From the NCBI RefSeq assembly GCF_004011095.1, contig NZ_CP028129.1, positions 1,922,001 to 1,986,000 of the forward strand: a DNA stretch of 64,000 nucleotides, given 5' to 3'. The DNA comes from Rathayibacter rathayi (GTDB taxonomy: Bacteria; Actinomycetota; Actinomycetes; Actinomycetales; Microbacteriaceae). Numbering within the stretch: position 1 is the first letter of the stretch; each line of letters starts with the position of its first letter. This document shows positions 43,631 through 52,781 of the stretch, in pieces. A program made the translations under genes and the position numbers. The notes beneath the pieces were generated by a model that was not told the DNA's origin, ran no database searches, and worked only from the letters and a program-made list of their open reading frames with translations.

Positions 43631-46600
43631 TCAGACCGAGACCGGCTCCGGGAACAGCGCGTCCAGGAGCGACGCCACCCACTGGATCAGCGCGCGGTCG
43701 CCCAGCGGCACGCCGTCGAGCACGGGCATCGGTACCACGACGGCATCGGCCTGCTGCAGGTACTTCGCACTCGGGTACATCCGGCGCAGGCGCACCTGGA
43801 TCGAGTCAGGCAGGTGCGCGGGAGCGACGCGGACGTTCGAGCCCATCGCAACCACGTCGCTGAGGCCCGCCCTCTGCGCGCGCATCCGCAGCCGCGACAC
43901 CAGGATCAGGTTCTCAACCGCCTCCGGCAGCTCGCCGTAGCGGTCGGTCAGCTCCTCGACCACTAGGTCGATGCTGCCCTCCTTCGCGGTCGGCGAGGAC
44001 GCGGCCGAGAGCTTCTGGTACGCCTCCAGGCGCAGCCGCTCGCTGTCGACGTACTCCTCGGGGATGCGCGCGTCGACGGGCAGCTCGAGCCGCAGCTCCG
44101 TCTGCCCCTCGACGACGTCGCCGCGGAAGGTATCGACAGCCTCGCCGATCATGCGCAGGTACAGGTCGAACCCCACGCCCTGGATATGCCCGGACTGCTC
44201 GCCGCCGAGCAGATTGCCCGCGCCACGGATCTCGAGGTCTTTGAGTGCGATCTGCATGCCGCCGCCGAGGTCGGAGTTGGCGGCAAGAGTCTGTAGCCGG
44301 TCGTGCGCCGTCTCGCTCAACGGCGTCGTCTCGTCGTAGAGGAGGTAGGCGTAGGCGCGCTCGCGGCCACGGCCCACCCGTCCGCGCAACTGGTGCAACT
44401 GCGAGAGCCCGTACTTGTCGGCGCGGTCGACGATCAGTGTGTTCGCGTTCGGGATATCCAGACCGGTCTCGACGATGGTGGTCGAGACGAGCACGTCGAA
44501 CTTGCGCTCCCAGAAGTCGACGATGATCCGCTCGAGCTGAGCTTCGCTGAGCTTGCCGTGGGCGACGGCGATGCGCGCCTCCGGCACCAGTTCGGCGATC
44601 TGCGAGGCAGCACGGTTGATCGTCGAGACCCGATTGTGCACGAAGAACACTTGGCCCTCGCGCAGCAGCTCGCGGCGGATCGCGGCCGAGATCTGCTTCT
44701 CGGAGTAGGGGCCGACGAAGGTCAGGATCGGATGGCGCTCTTCGGGTGGAGTAGCGAGAGTCGACATCTCGCGGATGCCGGTCACCGCCATTTCGAGCGT
44801 GCGCGGGATCGGCGTCGCGCTCATCGAGAGGATGTCGACGTTCTTCTTTAGCGCCTTGAGCTTGTCCTTGTGCTCGACGCCGAAACGCTGCTCCTCGTCG
44901 ATCACGAGCAGGCCCAGATCCTTGAAGACGATGGTGTCGCTGAGGAGCCGGTGCGTTGCGATCACCATGTCGACGGTGCCGTCGGCGAGGCCGTCGATCG
45001 TCTCCTTCGACTCCTTCGCGCTCTGGAACCGGCTGAGCGCCCGCAGGTGCACGGGGAAGCCTGCGAAGCGCTCCTGGAACGTCTCGAGGTGCTGGCGCAC
45101 GAGCAGCGTGGTCGGCACGAGCATCGCGACCTGCTTGCCGTCCTGAATCGCCTTGAACGCGGCGCGCACGGCGATCTCGGTCTTACCGAAGCCGACGTCG
45201 CCCGAGAGCAGGCGGTCCATCGGGATCGGCCGCTCCATGTCGGCCTTGACCTCGTCGATCACCGTGAGCTGATCGGGGGTCTCGGCGAAGGGGAACGCCT
45301 CCTCCAGCTCGCGCTGCCACGGCGTGTCCGGCGGGAACGCGTGCCCGCGCGAGGCCATCCGGGCGGAGTACAGCTTCACCAGCTCGACCGCGATGTCGCG
45401 GACCGCTCGCCGTGCCTTGCTCTTGGCCTGCGCCCAGTCGCTCCCGCCCATCTTGCTCAGCGCCGGAGCCTCGCCGCCGACGTAGCGGGAGAGCAGGTCG
45501 AGTTGGTCGGTGGGGACGAGCAGCTTGTCGCCGGGGAAGCCGCGCTTGCTGGGCGCGTATTCGAGCACCAGGTACTCGCGGCGAGTCTTCACCGCGTTGC
45601 GGCCGCCGCTGGAGACTTCGCGCTGCGAGAGTTCGACGAAACGGCCGATACCGTGCGTGGCGTGCACCACATGGTCGCCGGGGCTGAGCTGCAGTGGATC
45701 CACGACGTTCTTGCGGCGCGACGCGAGCTTCTTGACCGCGCGGGAGTCGTAGCCGACGCTGCGGCCGTAGAACTCGGTGTCGGTGACCAGGGCGAGCTTG
45801 GCCTCCGCGACCTCGAAGCCGTGGTCGACGGAGGCTTGCACCACGTAGGCGAGACCACCCTCGAGCCCGGCGGGCAGGTCGGCCACGATGCGCGCCGCGA
45901 CCTCGTGCTCGGCGAGCACCTGATCGGTGCGCTCAACGGTGCCCGTGCCGGGGGCGGTCAGGACGACGGTCCAGCCGTCGGCGAGGCGTGCGCGGACGTG
46001 CGCGAGGGCGCCCTCGACGTTCGCCCCGAAACCGGGGACCGGCTCGCCCTCGACGCGGACGGCGAGGATCTCATCGATGCCGAGTTCCTCCGGCAGCACC
46101 TCGGCCTCGCCCGCGGCGGGGCCCTGGCGGAACGTGCTCATCGTCCACCACGGGTGATCCGGAGTGTCGGCGCCCGGAGCGCTGAGTGTCACGGAGTCGC
46201 GCAGCGCGCCGAGCGAGAGGAATTCACCGGAGGCGAGGTCGATCGGGGCCTCGGCGCCGGCGGTCGCCGCGCTCCACGCCGCCTGCAGGAACTCGCGGTT
46301 CGTCTCGGCGAGGCTGATCGCCCGCGTCGCCACGCGCTCGGGTGCGAGGACGGCGACGGCCGCGCCTTCGGGGAGGTAGTGCGAGAGAGGCACCAGTCGT
46401 TCCAGCAGCGCGGGCGCCAACGACTCCATGCCCTCGACCGGGATGCCCTCGGCGATCTTCGCGAGTATCGCGGACAAGCTCGGAAATTCGTGGAGCATCT
46501 CGCGCGCCCGCTGGCGCACCGCCGGCACGAGCAGCAGCTCGCGGCTCGGGGGAAGGACCACGGAGTCGACCTCGCCCGGGAGCGAGCGCTGATCGGCCAC

Positions 46601-47242
46601 GGAGAAGCCGCGGATGGAGTCGACCTCATCGCCGAAGAAGTCCACCCGGCTCGGGTGCTCGGCCACTGCCGGGAAGACGTCGAGGATGCCGCCGCGCACC
46701 GCGAACTCGCCGCGGCGGGTGACCATGTCGACGCGCGCGTAGGCCAGATCGACCAGCTCGGCCGAAATGCGGCCCAGGTCGTACCCGCGCGCACCCTTCA
46801 CCAGCCGGATCGGCTCGATGTCGGCCAGGTTGTCCGCGACCGGCTGCAGCGCGGCGCGCACCGAGGCGACGACCACGAGCGGCCGCTCCCCCGACCAGTG
46901 CTTCATCCGCCGTAGCGCGTCGAGCCGCCGCCCGACGATCTCGGCGCTCGGGCTCAGACGCTCGTGCGGCAGCGTCTCCCACGCGGGGAACTCGACGACG
47001 TCCGCGTCCGGAAGCATGCAGCCGAGCGAGGCACGAACGTTCTCGGAGTCGCGCCCCGTAGCCGTGACCACCAGCGCGGCCTGCTGGCGCCCCGCCTCCG
47101 CTCGTCGCTCGATCAGCCCCGCGAGCAGAGGAACCCGAAGGCCATCCGCCACCGAGAAATCAGCGTCCCGCACCGCGTACGCCAGCGCATCGTCGAAGGT
47201 GGAGGCGCGCGACAGCGCCGAGATGATCTCGTTGAGGGGCAC
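43631..47242 (-). CDS. mfd: transcription-repair coupling factor
   Basis: ATP-dependent DNA translocase of 1203 aa that removes RNA polymerase stalled at lesions and recruits UvrA. The UvrB-like N-terminal module spans about 1-340, the RNA polymerase interaction domain (HATHGIGRFVELSQREV) about 480-550. The helicase motor has GDVGFGKTEIAVRAAFKA, the DEEQ box in VIDEEQRFGVEHK, and GRVGRGRERAYAYLL. A C-terminal regulatory domain follows. A TAAACT box ends 6 nt before the GTG start, predicting a leaderless mRNA. Confidence 0.96.
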   Translation of the reverse strand: MPLNEIISALSRASTFDDALAYAVRDADFSVADGLRVPLLAGLIERRAEAGRQQAALVVTATGRDSENVRASLGCMLPDADVVEFPAWETLPHERLSPSAEIVGRRLDALRRMKHWSGERPLVVVASVRAALQPVADNLADIEPIRLVKGARGYDLGRISAELVDLAYARVDMVTRRGEFAVRGGILDVFPAVAEHPSRVDFFGDEVDSIRGFSVADQRSLPGEVDSVVLPPSRELLLVPAVRQRAREMLHEFPSLSAILAKIAEGIPVEGMESLAPALLERLVPLSHYLPEGAAVAVLAPERVATRAISLAETNREFLQAAWSAATAGAEAPIDLASGEFLSLGALRDSVTLSAPGADTPDHPWWTMSTFRQGPAAGEAEVLPEELGIDEILAVRVEGEPVPGFGANVEGALAHVRARLADGWTVVLTAPGTGTVERTDQVLAEHEVAARIVADLPAGLEGGLAYVVQASVDHGFEVAEAKLALVTDTEFYGRSVGYDSRAVKKLASRRKNVVDPLQLSPGDHVVHATHGIGRFVELSQREVSSGGRNAVKTRREYLVLEYAPSKRGFPGDKLLVPTDQLDLLSRYVGGEAPALSKMGGSDWAQAKSKARRAVRDIAVELVKLYSARMASRGHAFPPDTPWQRELEEAFPFAETPDQLTVIDEVKADMERPIPMDRLLSGDVGFGKTEIAVRAAFKAIQDGKQVAMLVPTTLLVRQHLETFQERFAGFPVHLRALSRFQSAKESKETIDGLADGTVDMVIATHRLLSDTIVFKDLGLLVIDEEQRFGVEHKDKLKALKKNVDILSMSATPIPRTLEMAVTGIREMSTLATPPEERHPILTFVGPYSEKQISAAIRRELLREGQVFFVHNRVSTINRAASQIAELVPEARIAVAHGKLSEAQLERIIVDFWERKFDVLVSTTIVETGLDIPNANTLIVDRADKYGLSQLHQLRGRVGRGRERAYAYLLYDETTPLSETAHDRLQTLAANSDLGGGMQIALKDLEIRGAGNLLGGEQSGHIQGVGFDLYLRMIGEAVDTFRGDVVEGQTELRLELPVDARIPEEYVDSERLRLEAYQKLSAASSPTAKEGSIDLVVEELTDRYGELPEAVENLILVSRLRMRAQRAGLSDVVAMGSNVRVAPAHLPDSIQVRLRRMYPSAKYLQQADAVVVPMPVLDGVPLGDRALIQWVASLLDALFPEPVSV

Positions 47243-47248
47243 GGCGCC

Positions 47249-47254
47249 AGTTTA
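47249..47254 (-). promoter_or_regulatory. candidate leaderless -10 box of mfd
   Basis: TAAACT on the minus strand ends 6 nt before the mfd GTG. Confidence 0.5.
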
Positions 47255-47304
47255 CGGCCGCCTGCCCACCGGCCCGCCCGCCCGCCGGCCGCCGGCCCGC
47301 CGCT

Positions 47305-47370
47305 GAGGGAACCCTGGACCGTCGAGGGAACCCGGATCTCCGGGCTCCCTGAACGGTCCGGGGTTCCCTC
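47305..47370. repeat. composite palindrome between pth and mfd
   Basis: Imperfect inverted repeat (28 of 32 positions) built from GAGGGAACC-type units, two direct then two inverted. It is related in sequence to the perfect element at 21281-21346. It lies between pth (ends 47395) and mfd (starts 47242) on the minus strand and could terminate pth transcription. Confidence 0.8.
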
Positions 47371-47394
47371 AGTGGTGGGGTGGGCGCGGGTGGG

Positions 47395-47979
47395 TTAGGG
47401 GAGGGTGTGGTACCGGAGTTGGGCGGCCGCTAGGCCGGAGGTGGCGATGAGGTCGACGGCGTCGGCAGCGTCGGACACCAGGATCGGCAGGGCCTCGCGC
47501 TCGGGAGCGGCGAAGTCCTTGAGCACGAAGTCGGCGGCCAGCTGGCGGCCCGGCGGGCGTCCGATGCCGACTCGCACGCGCAAGAACTCGGCTCCTCCGG
47601 TCGCGGCGAGGATGTCGCGGATGCCGTTGTGGCCCCCGTGACCGCCGCCCTGCTTCAGCCGCAGAGTGTCGAACGGGATGTCGAGCTCGTCGTGCACCAC
47701 GATCAGGTGCGACGGGTCGATCGAGAAGAAGTCGAGCAGCTGCGCAGTCGGCCCGCCCGAGAGGTTCATGAAGCTGTTGGGCTTGCCCAGCACGAGCTTC
47801 GGTCCCCCGGGGCGGAGGAAGCCTTCGGCGACGACGGCGTTCGCGCGGTTGTGTCGGCGGAACGAGCCGCCAATCCGCGTCGCGAGCTCGTCGAGCACCA
47901 TCTGGCCGACGTTGTGCCGGTTGCGTGCGTACTGCGCGCCCGGGTTGCCCAGTCCGACGACCAGCCAGGTGTCACCCAT
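47395..47979 (-). CDS. pth: peptidyl-tRNA hydrolase
   Basis: Enzyme of 194 aa that releases tRNA from prematurely dropped peptidyl-tRNA. GLGNPGAQYARNRHNVGQMV carries the catalytic His and the tRNA-binding region; KPNSFMNLSGG and VVHDELDIPFDTLRLKQGG with its Asp follow. Start ATG 47979 has GAGGAAC 6 nt upstream. It lies 92 nt after the L25/CTC gene, the usual pairing in bacteria. Confidence 0.96.
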   Translation of the reverse strand: MGDTWLVVGLGNPGAQYARNRHNVGQMVLDELATRIGGSFRRHNRANAVVAEGFLRPGGPKLVLGKPNSFMNLSGGPTAQLLDFFSIDPSHLIVVHDELDIPFDTLRLKQGGGHGGHNGIRDILAATGGAEFLRVRVGIGRPPGRQLAADFVLKDFAAPEREALPILVSDAADAVDLIATSGLAAAQLRYHTLP

Positions 47980-48021
47980 CTCGTTCCTCTTCCTCGAGCG
48001 GAGTGATCCCCGCCGGACGCG

Positions 48022-48056
48022 GAACGGGCCCGCCGCGGCTGCGAGCGGGCCCGTTC
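48022..48056 (-). terminator. 12-bp hairpin after rplY
   Basis: Perfect 12-bp inverted repeat (GAACGGGCCCGC / GCGGGCCCGTTC) with an 11-nt loop, just past the rplY stop and before pth. It may attenuate transcription into pth. Confidence 0.55.
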
Positions 48057-48071
48057 TCGGGATGGCGCGGA

Positions 48072-48680
48072 CTACTCCGCGTTCTCGGCGACGACGTCGC
48101 CCGAGGCCGGAGTCTCGTCGTCCGCACCCAGGTCCTGCTCGACCTCGGCGGTGACGTTGACGATGAGGATCTCGGGGTCGGTGACCAGCGTCGCACCCTC
48201 GGGGAGCGTGACGTCGGCGGCGGAGATCTGCGTGCCGGCCTCGAGGCCCTGGACGGAGACGACGACGCTCTGCGGAATGCGCGTGGCATCGACCTCGAGC
48301 GAGAGGGTGTTCGACTCGATCGAGACGAGGGTGCCGGGAGCGGCGTCGCCCTCGATGTGCACGGGAATGTCGACCTCGACCTTCTCGCCCTTGTTGATGA
48401 CGACGAGGTCGATGTGCTCGATGATCTGACGCACCGGGTCGCGCTGGATGTCCTTCACCAGCGTGGTCTGCGCCGCGCCCTCGATGTCGAGTTCGAGGAT
48501 CGCGTTCGCCTTACGGGTAAGCAGGAGCACCTGGTGGCCCGGGAGGGTGAGGTGCTGGGGCTCGGTGCCGTGGCCGTAGAGGACCGCGGGGATCTTGTCC
48601 TGCGCGCGGATCTTGCGGGCGGCGCCCTTGCCGAACGAGGTACGGACCTCGACGACGACCTTATTGCTCAGTTCAGCCAT
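48072..48680 (-). CDS. rplY: 50S ribosomal protein L25/general stress protein Ctc
   Basis: 5S rRNA-binding ribosomal protein of the long CTC type, 202 aa: an N-terminal L25 domain (RTSFGKGAARKIRAQDKIPAVLYG in parts) and a C-terminal TL5/CTC beta domain (VDIPVHIEGDAAPGTL). The acidic C-terminal tail is typical of actinobacterial members. ATG 48680 has GGAG about 7 nt upstream; the upstream open frame is not conserved. Confidence 0.94.
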   Translation of the reverse strand: MAELSNKVVVEVRTSFGKGAARKIRAQDKIPAVLYGHGTEPQHLTLPGHQVLLLTRKANAILELDIEGAAQTTLVKDIQRDPVRQIIEHIDLVVINKGEKVEVDIPVHIEGDAAPGTLVSIESNTLSLEVDATRIPQSVVVSVQGLEAGTQISAADVTLPEGATLVTDPEILIVNVTAEVEQDLGADDETPASGDVVAENAE

Positions 48681-48942
48681 GATGTTCTCCTTGGGCGGCG
48701 CCCAGCGCCACCGGATCGGGTCGTGGCCTGCGGCCACGGACGGTGTGTCGACTCGAACGCAGCTCAGCGTGAGGAGAAGTCCGTGGCGCCCCGTGGGGGC
48801 CTCGCCTGCTTCCACCGCGTCGATCACGGATGCACATGCATCCCTCGCCGAAGTTCAGCTGCCTACCTTACCCGGCACGGCGCCAGCCCGCCAGCACGCG
48901 GCCCCTTGCCGGGCTCGAGACCTCAAGCCCCGGCCAACTGGC

Positions 48943-48948
48943 TAGCGT
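48943..48948 (+). promoter_or_regulatory. candidate leaderless -10 box of the GST-family gene
   Basis: TAGCGT ends 6 nt before ATG 48955. Confidence 0.5.
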
Positions 48949-48954
48949 ACCGGT

Positions 48955-49971
48955 ATGACGAGCGACGACTTCGGCTCCTACGTCGAGAAGAACGGCTTCC
49001 ACCGCGACACGAACTACATCCCGACACGGATCACCGCCGACGGCCGCGACGGGTATCCGGTGGAGGCGGGGCGGTACCGCCTCGTGGTATCCCGCGCCTG
49101 CCCGTGGGCGAACCGTGCCGTGATCGTGCGCCGTCTGCTCGGGCTGGAGGACGCTCTCTCGATGGGCATCTGCGGGCCGACGCACGACAAGCGCAGCTGG
49201 ACCTTCGACCTCGATCCGGGCGGTGTGGACCCCGTGCTGGGCATCCCGCGGCTCCAGGACGCGTTCTTCGCCCGGTTCCCCGACTACCCGCGCGGGATCA
49301 CCGTGCCCGCCCTCGTGGACATCCCGAGCGGCCAGGTCGTCACCAACGACTACCCGGTGATGACGCTCGATTTCTCGACCGAGTGGACCGCCTTCCACCG
49401 CGACGGCGCCCCCGACCTCTATCCAGAGGAGCACCGCGACGAGATCGACGAGGTCGCAGAGTTGGTCTTCCACGACGTCAATAACGGCGTTTACAAGTGC
49501 GGCTTCGCCGGCTCGCAGCGCTCCTACGAGCGGGCCTACGACCGCCTCTGGGCGCGCCTGGACTGGCTGGAGGAGCGGCTGAGCACCCGCCGCTACCTGG
49601 TGGGCGGCACCATCACCGAGGCCGACGTCCGCCTCTTCACCACGCTCGCTCGCTTCGACGCGGTCTACTACAGCCACTTCAAGGCCAACCGAAACCTACT
49701 TTCGGCGATGCCCGCGCTCTGGGCTTACGCCCGCGACCTGTTCTCGACTACGGGCTTCGGCGACACCATCGACTTCAGCCACATCAAGTCGCACTACTAC
49801 GAGGTGCAGCGCGACATCAATCCGACCGGCGTCGTGCCCAAGGGGCCCGACCTCTCCGGCTGGCTGGTCCCCTCCGGCCGAGAGGAGCTCGGCGGGCGTC
49901 CGTTCGGCGACGGCACTCCCCCACCGCCACCGATCCCGAGCGAGCGCGTCCCCGCCGGGCACGGAGCCTGA
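48955..49971 (+). CDS. GST-family reductase (Xi class, YqjG/ECM4-like)
   Basis: Protein of 338 aa with the Xi-class plan. The catalytic CPWANR motif lies near residue 50 in RLVVSRACPWANRAVIVRRL, a thioredoxin fold follows with VPALVD, and a helical domain has RRYLVGGTITEADVRLFTTLARFD. In glutathione-using bacteria these enzymes reduce glutathionyl-hydroquinones. Actinobacteria of this group generally use mycothiol, so the thiol partner here is probably mycothiol (inference). A TAGCGT box precedes the ATG. The stop codon lies inside a 17-bp tandem repeat. Confidence 0.85.
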   Translation: MTSDDFGSYVEKNGFHRDTNYIPTRITADGRDGYPVEAGRYRLVVSRACPWANRAVIVRRLLGLEDALSMGICGPTHDKRSWTFDLDPGGVDPVLGIPRLQDAFFARFPDYPRGITVPALVDIPSGQVVTNDYPVMTLDFSTEWTAFHRDGAPDLYPEEHRDEIDEVAELVFHDVNNGVYKCGFAGSQRSYERAYDRLWARLDWLEERLSTRRYLVGGTITEADVRLFTTLARFDAVYYSHFKANRNLLSAMPALWAYARDLFSTTGFGDTIDFSHIKSHYYEVQRDINPTGVVPKGPDLSGWLVPSGREELGGRPFGDGTPPPPPIPSERVPAGHGA

Positions 49972-50007
49972 GCGGGCACGGAGCCTGAGCGGGCACGGGG
50001 CCTGAGC
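49957..50007. repeat. 17-bp tandem repeat, three copies, spanning the GST stop codon
   Basis: GGGCACGGAGCCTGAGC occurs at 49957, 49974 and 49991, the third with one mismatch. The stop TGA of the gene is in copy 1. Since 17 is not a multiple of 3, gain or loss of copies would not lengthen the protein while copy 1 is kept. Confidence 0.85.
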
Positions 50008-50047
50008 GGGGCGGAGTCATCGGCCCGCGCGGTCCCCACCCTCGCCG

Positions 50048-50692
50048 TCACTCGATCGGAACCAGCACCGTCAGAGCCTCCTCAAGTGCTCCTGGGTCTG
50101 CCGAGCTGTTGTCGATCGTGACGTGCCTGGCACCGAGCCATCGGCAGTCCGCGGCCCGCGCTGCCCGCCAGAATTCGTCCCAGTGAGTGATCTTCCAGGC
50201 GTCGCGGTCGTAGCCCCGGCCGATCACTCGCTCGCGCATCCGCGCGCGGTCGGCGGTAACGTGGACGACCACGATCTCGGTACTGGGTGGCCAGTCGAAC
50301 TCCCGAGCGGCCTTCTCGAGGAAGTCCTCCTGCGGGAAGAAGCGGACGAACGGAGCGTCGAGGACGATCGGGGTGCCCAGGCGGAGGTTGTCACCGGCGA
50401 GGCGAAGCAACGTGCGGTACTCCACCTCGAGCACATGGTCCTGGTAGTACACGTTGTCGTCGCGCGTCTGGGGGTCTGTGCCGGCGAGGCGGAGTAGCGA
50501 CTCCGTGAAGAGGGTGGCGACGGAATCCTTATCGACGTAGGCGGCGCGGAGTCGGCTCGCGAGTCGTGTGCTCACCGTGGATTTGCCCGAGCCGGCCGGT
50601 CCGATGACGATATAGAGCCGGCCGGACGTGAATCCATCGGCACGGGCGAGGCGCGGGCTCGGTAGCGGCTCGGCCACGCCCTCAGGAGGCAC
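50048..50692 (-). CDS. P-loop small-molecule kinase
   Basis: P-loop protein of 214 aa of the AAA_33/gluconokinase-like type. Walker A GPAGSGKST is at about 29-37. DKDSVATLFTESLL, a lid-like RMRERVIGRGYDRD and a Walker B-like IVLDAPF are visible. It overlaps the MFS transporter gene by 11 nt on the same strand, and belongs to the sugar-acid cluster. I infer phosphorylation of the imported sugar acid, but the family also acts on other small molecules. Confidence 0.72.
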   Translation of the reverse strand: MPPEGVAEPLPSPRLARADGFTSGRLYIVIGPAGSGKSTVSTRLASRLRAAYVDKDSVATLFTESLLRLAGTDPQTRDDNVYYQDHVLEVEYRTLLRLAGDNLRLGTPIVLDAPFVRFFPQEDFLEKAAREFDWPPSTEIVVVHVTADRARMRERVIGRGYDRDAWKITHWDEFWRAARAADCRWLGARHVTIDNSSADPGALEEALTVLVPIE

Positions 50693-51971
50693 TGGTCGAC
50701 CGATCCTTCACGAAAAATCCATAGGACACGGCGCCGACGAGCAACAGGACTCCACCGACGAGGAACACCACGGTGTAGTCACCACCGGTCGCCGTGAGGA
50801 TCGCCCCTGTCACTACGGGCGCGACCGCCGCGCCGATGAAGCCGCCGAAGTTCTGGATGGCGCCGAGCGAGGCGACCTGCCGAGGCGGCGCGAGATCGGA
50901 GGCGAGCGTCCACAGGCAACCGATCGGCACCTGCGAGGCGAAGTAGCCGAGCGAGAGCAGCGCGATCGCGAGGGGCGTGCTGTCGACATACGCGAGCGGA
51001 AGCACCGCGGCCGACGCGAGCAGCGCGCCTGCGACGATCGGGATCTTGCGCGAGAGGACGGTCGACATCCCCCGGCGGATGAGGCGGGTCGAGAGCCAGC
51101 CGCCGAAGAGGACCCCCACGATCCCGCAGAGAAAGGGAAGGGCGGCGACTCCGCCGCTCTCGGCGAGACTGAAACCGCGAGCGGTCTGCAGATAACTCGG
51201 CAGCCAGGTGAGGTAGACCCACACGGTAGAGAAGATGCCGAAGGCGCCGATCACCATGAACCAGGTATTCGGCTGCGCCAGGAGCGAGCCCCAGCCCACC
51301 TTCTCGGCGGAGGCGGAGACTCGCGCCCGGGCCGCGTCCCCCGCGATCATCGCGTGTTCTCGGAGCGTCGGATCGCGGTAGATCCGCAGCCACACCACCG
51401 CGATGACGATGCCGAGAGCACCGACGACGAGGAACATCCCTCGCCAGCTCATCGTGACCAGGAGCAGCGTCAACACCGGCGGCGCTATCGCATTGGCGAT
51501 CTGCGAGCCGGTGTTGACGAGCGACAAGGGCAGAGCCCGTTCGGACCGCGCGAACCAGCGTTCGTTGACCGCGAGCGCCGAGGTGAAGAACGGCGACTCG
51601 GCGATCCCGAGAGCGACCCGCGCCGCGTAGAGCGCGCCGAAGGAGCCGGCGGCCGCGGTGACCATCGAGACGAGCGACCACGCTCCCGCGGCAAACGCAA
51701 ACATCCGCTTCGGACCGAGCTTGTCGACGAGGTACCCCGCCGGGAGGTTCGCGATCGCATACGGCCAGGAGAATGCCGAGAGGAGCAGACCCATGTGCAG
51801 GGCATCCAGCTCGAACTCCTGGGCGATCGTCGTGTTCGCGACGCTCAGTGTGCTCCGATCGAGGTAGTTGACGACTCCGCCGAGCACGAGAAAGCCGACG
51901 AGGAACCAGCGAATGCGGATGCTTTTCCTCTCGGCGGGATCAAGGGCGGGTCGGGCGGCACTCTCAGTCAT
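50682..51971 (-). CDS. MFS sugar-acid transporter (anion:cation symporter type)
   Basis: Twelve-helix MFS carrier of 429 aa. VVNYLDRSTLSVA in helix 1 and the loop motif GYLVDKLGPKRMF are typical of the ACS branch, which includes hexuronate and galactonate carriers. Start ATG 51971 has AAGGAG 11 nt upstream. It is 127 nt downstream of the KDPG aldolase gene, in a gap that includes a 13-bp unit repeated twice (52052-52077). Confidence 0.88.
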   Translation of the reverse strand: MTESAARPALDPAERKSIRIRWFLVGFLVLGGVVNYLDRSTLSVANTTIAQEFELDALHMGLLLSAFSWPYAIANLPAGYLVDKLGPKRMFAFAAGAWSLVSMVTAAAGSFGALYAARVALGIAESPFFTSALAVNERWFARSERALPLSLVNTGSQIANAIAPPVLTLLLVTMSWRGMFLVVGALGIVIAVVWLRIYRDPTLREHAMIAGDAARARVSASAEKVGWGSLLAQPNTWFMVIGAFGIFSTVWVYLTWLPSYLQTARGFSLAESGGVAALPFLCGIVGVLFGGWLSTRLIRRGMSTVLSRKIPIVAGALLASAAVLPLAYVDSTPLAIALLSLGYFASQVPIGCLWTLASDLAPPRQVASLGAIQNFGGFIGAAVAPVVTGAILTATGGDYTVVFLVGGVLLLVGAVSYGFFVKDRSTSAS

Positions 51972-52098
51972 CTGTCGATCACTCCTTCGTGTTTGTGGGC
52001 GGGCGGCGGGCTGTGGGGAGCAGGGGAGTCACCCCGGTCGGAGGCGCACGGCCAAACCGGCGGACCAAACCGGCGGACCGGGAGCAGAGGCGGTCGGC

Positions 52099-52746
52099 TT
52101 AGGACCGGGCGGCGGCGATGGCCGCGAGGATCTCCTCGGACGCTCGTGTCACATGACCGAGGTCCCCATCGAGACGCGCGGCCCGGGTGACGAAGCTGCC
52201 GACTCCGACCGCCGTCGCCCCCGCGGCGAACCACGCGCGGACGTTCTGCGAAGTGGCGCCGCCCGCAGGCAGGATCGGCGCCTGCGGCAGAGGCGCGAGT
52301 AACGCCCTGACGTAGTCCGGCCCGGCCGGTGCGGTGGGGAAGAGTTTGACGATGTCGGCCCCCGCCTCCAGCGTCTGCACGACCTCGGTCGGGGTGAACG
52401 CTCCGCTGATCGTGACGATCTGATAGCGGTTCGCGGTGCGGATCATCGCGGGGTCGAGGTTCGGGCTGACGAGGATGCTTGCGCCGGCCTGGATGGCGGC
52501 GAAGGCCGCCTGGGCGTCGAGGACAGTGCCCGCTCCGATGGCGATGCCCTTCTGGGCGTATTGGGCCGAGAGGATGCTGATCACCTCGAGAGCGCCGGGA
52601 AAGGAGAGCGTGATTTCAAGGGCGCGGAAGCCGCCGGAGACCGCGGCGCGGGAGACGGCGAGCGCCTCCTTCGCACTCTCGGGTCGGACGATCAGCATGG
52701 CGCCGGTCTGGACGATGGTCGTGAGGACTTTCTGTTTGCTTAACAT
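52099..52746 (-). CDS. eda: KDPG/KHG-type 2-keto-3-deoxy-6-phosphate aldolase
   Basis: Class I aldolase, 215 aa, splitting 2-keto-3-deoxy-6-phosphogluconate (or galactonate) into pyruvate and glyceraldehyde-3-phosphate. The Schiff-base Lys is in ADIVKLFPTA; GAGTVLDAQ and the phosphate-binding PAGGATSQN are seen. No Edd dehydratase lies in the window. A TACCGT box ends 8 nt before the ATG. It is divergent from a DeoR regulator. Confidence 0.9.
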   Translation of the reverse strand: MLSKQKVLTTIVQTGAMLIVRPESAKEALAVSRAAVSGGFRALEITLSFPGALEVISILSAQYAQKGIAIGAGTVLDAQAAFAAIQAGASILVSPNLDPAMIRTANRYQIVTISGAFTPTEVVQTLEAGADIVKLFPTAPAGPDYVRALLAPLPQAPILPAGGATSQNVRAWFAAGATAVGVGSFVTRAARLDGDLGHVTRASEEILAAIAAARS

Positions 52747-52754
52747 CGAGGCAC

Positions 52755-52760
52755 ACGGTA
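52755..52760 (-). promoter_or_regulatory. candidate leaderless -10 box of eda
   Basis: TACCGT on the minus strand ends 8 nt before the eda ATG. Confidence 0.45.
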
Positions 52761-52781
52761 GCCCGAATCATCACAGAGCAC

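Noticed and set aside
43613-43966. Continuation of the AbiEi-like frame into the mfd region
   Set aside because: Similarity to the nuclease domain stops near 43612. The rest is antisense to mfd and Arg-rich.
44870-46915. A 681-codon plus-strand open frame inside mfd
   Set aside because: Antisense to a clear mfd gene, with no domain and a typical shadow composition.
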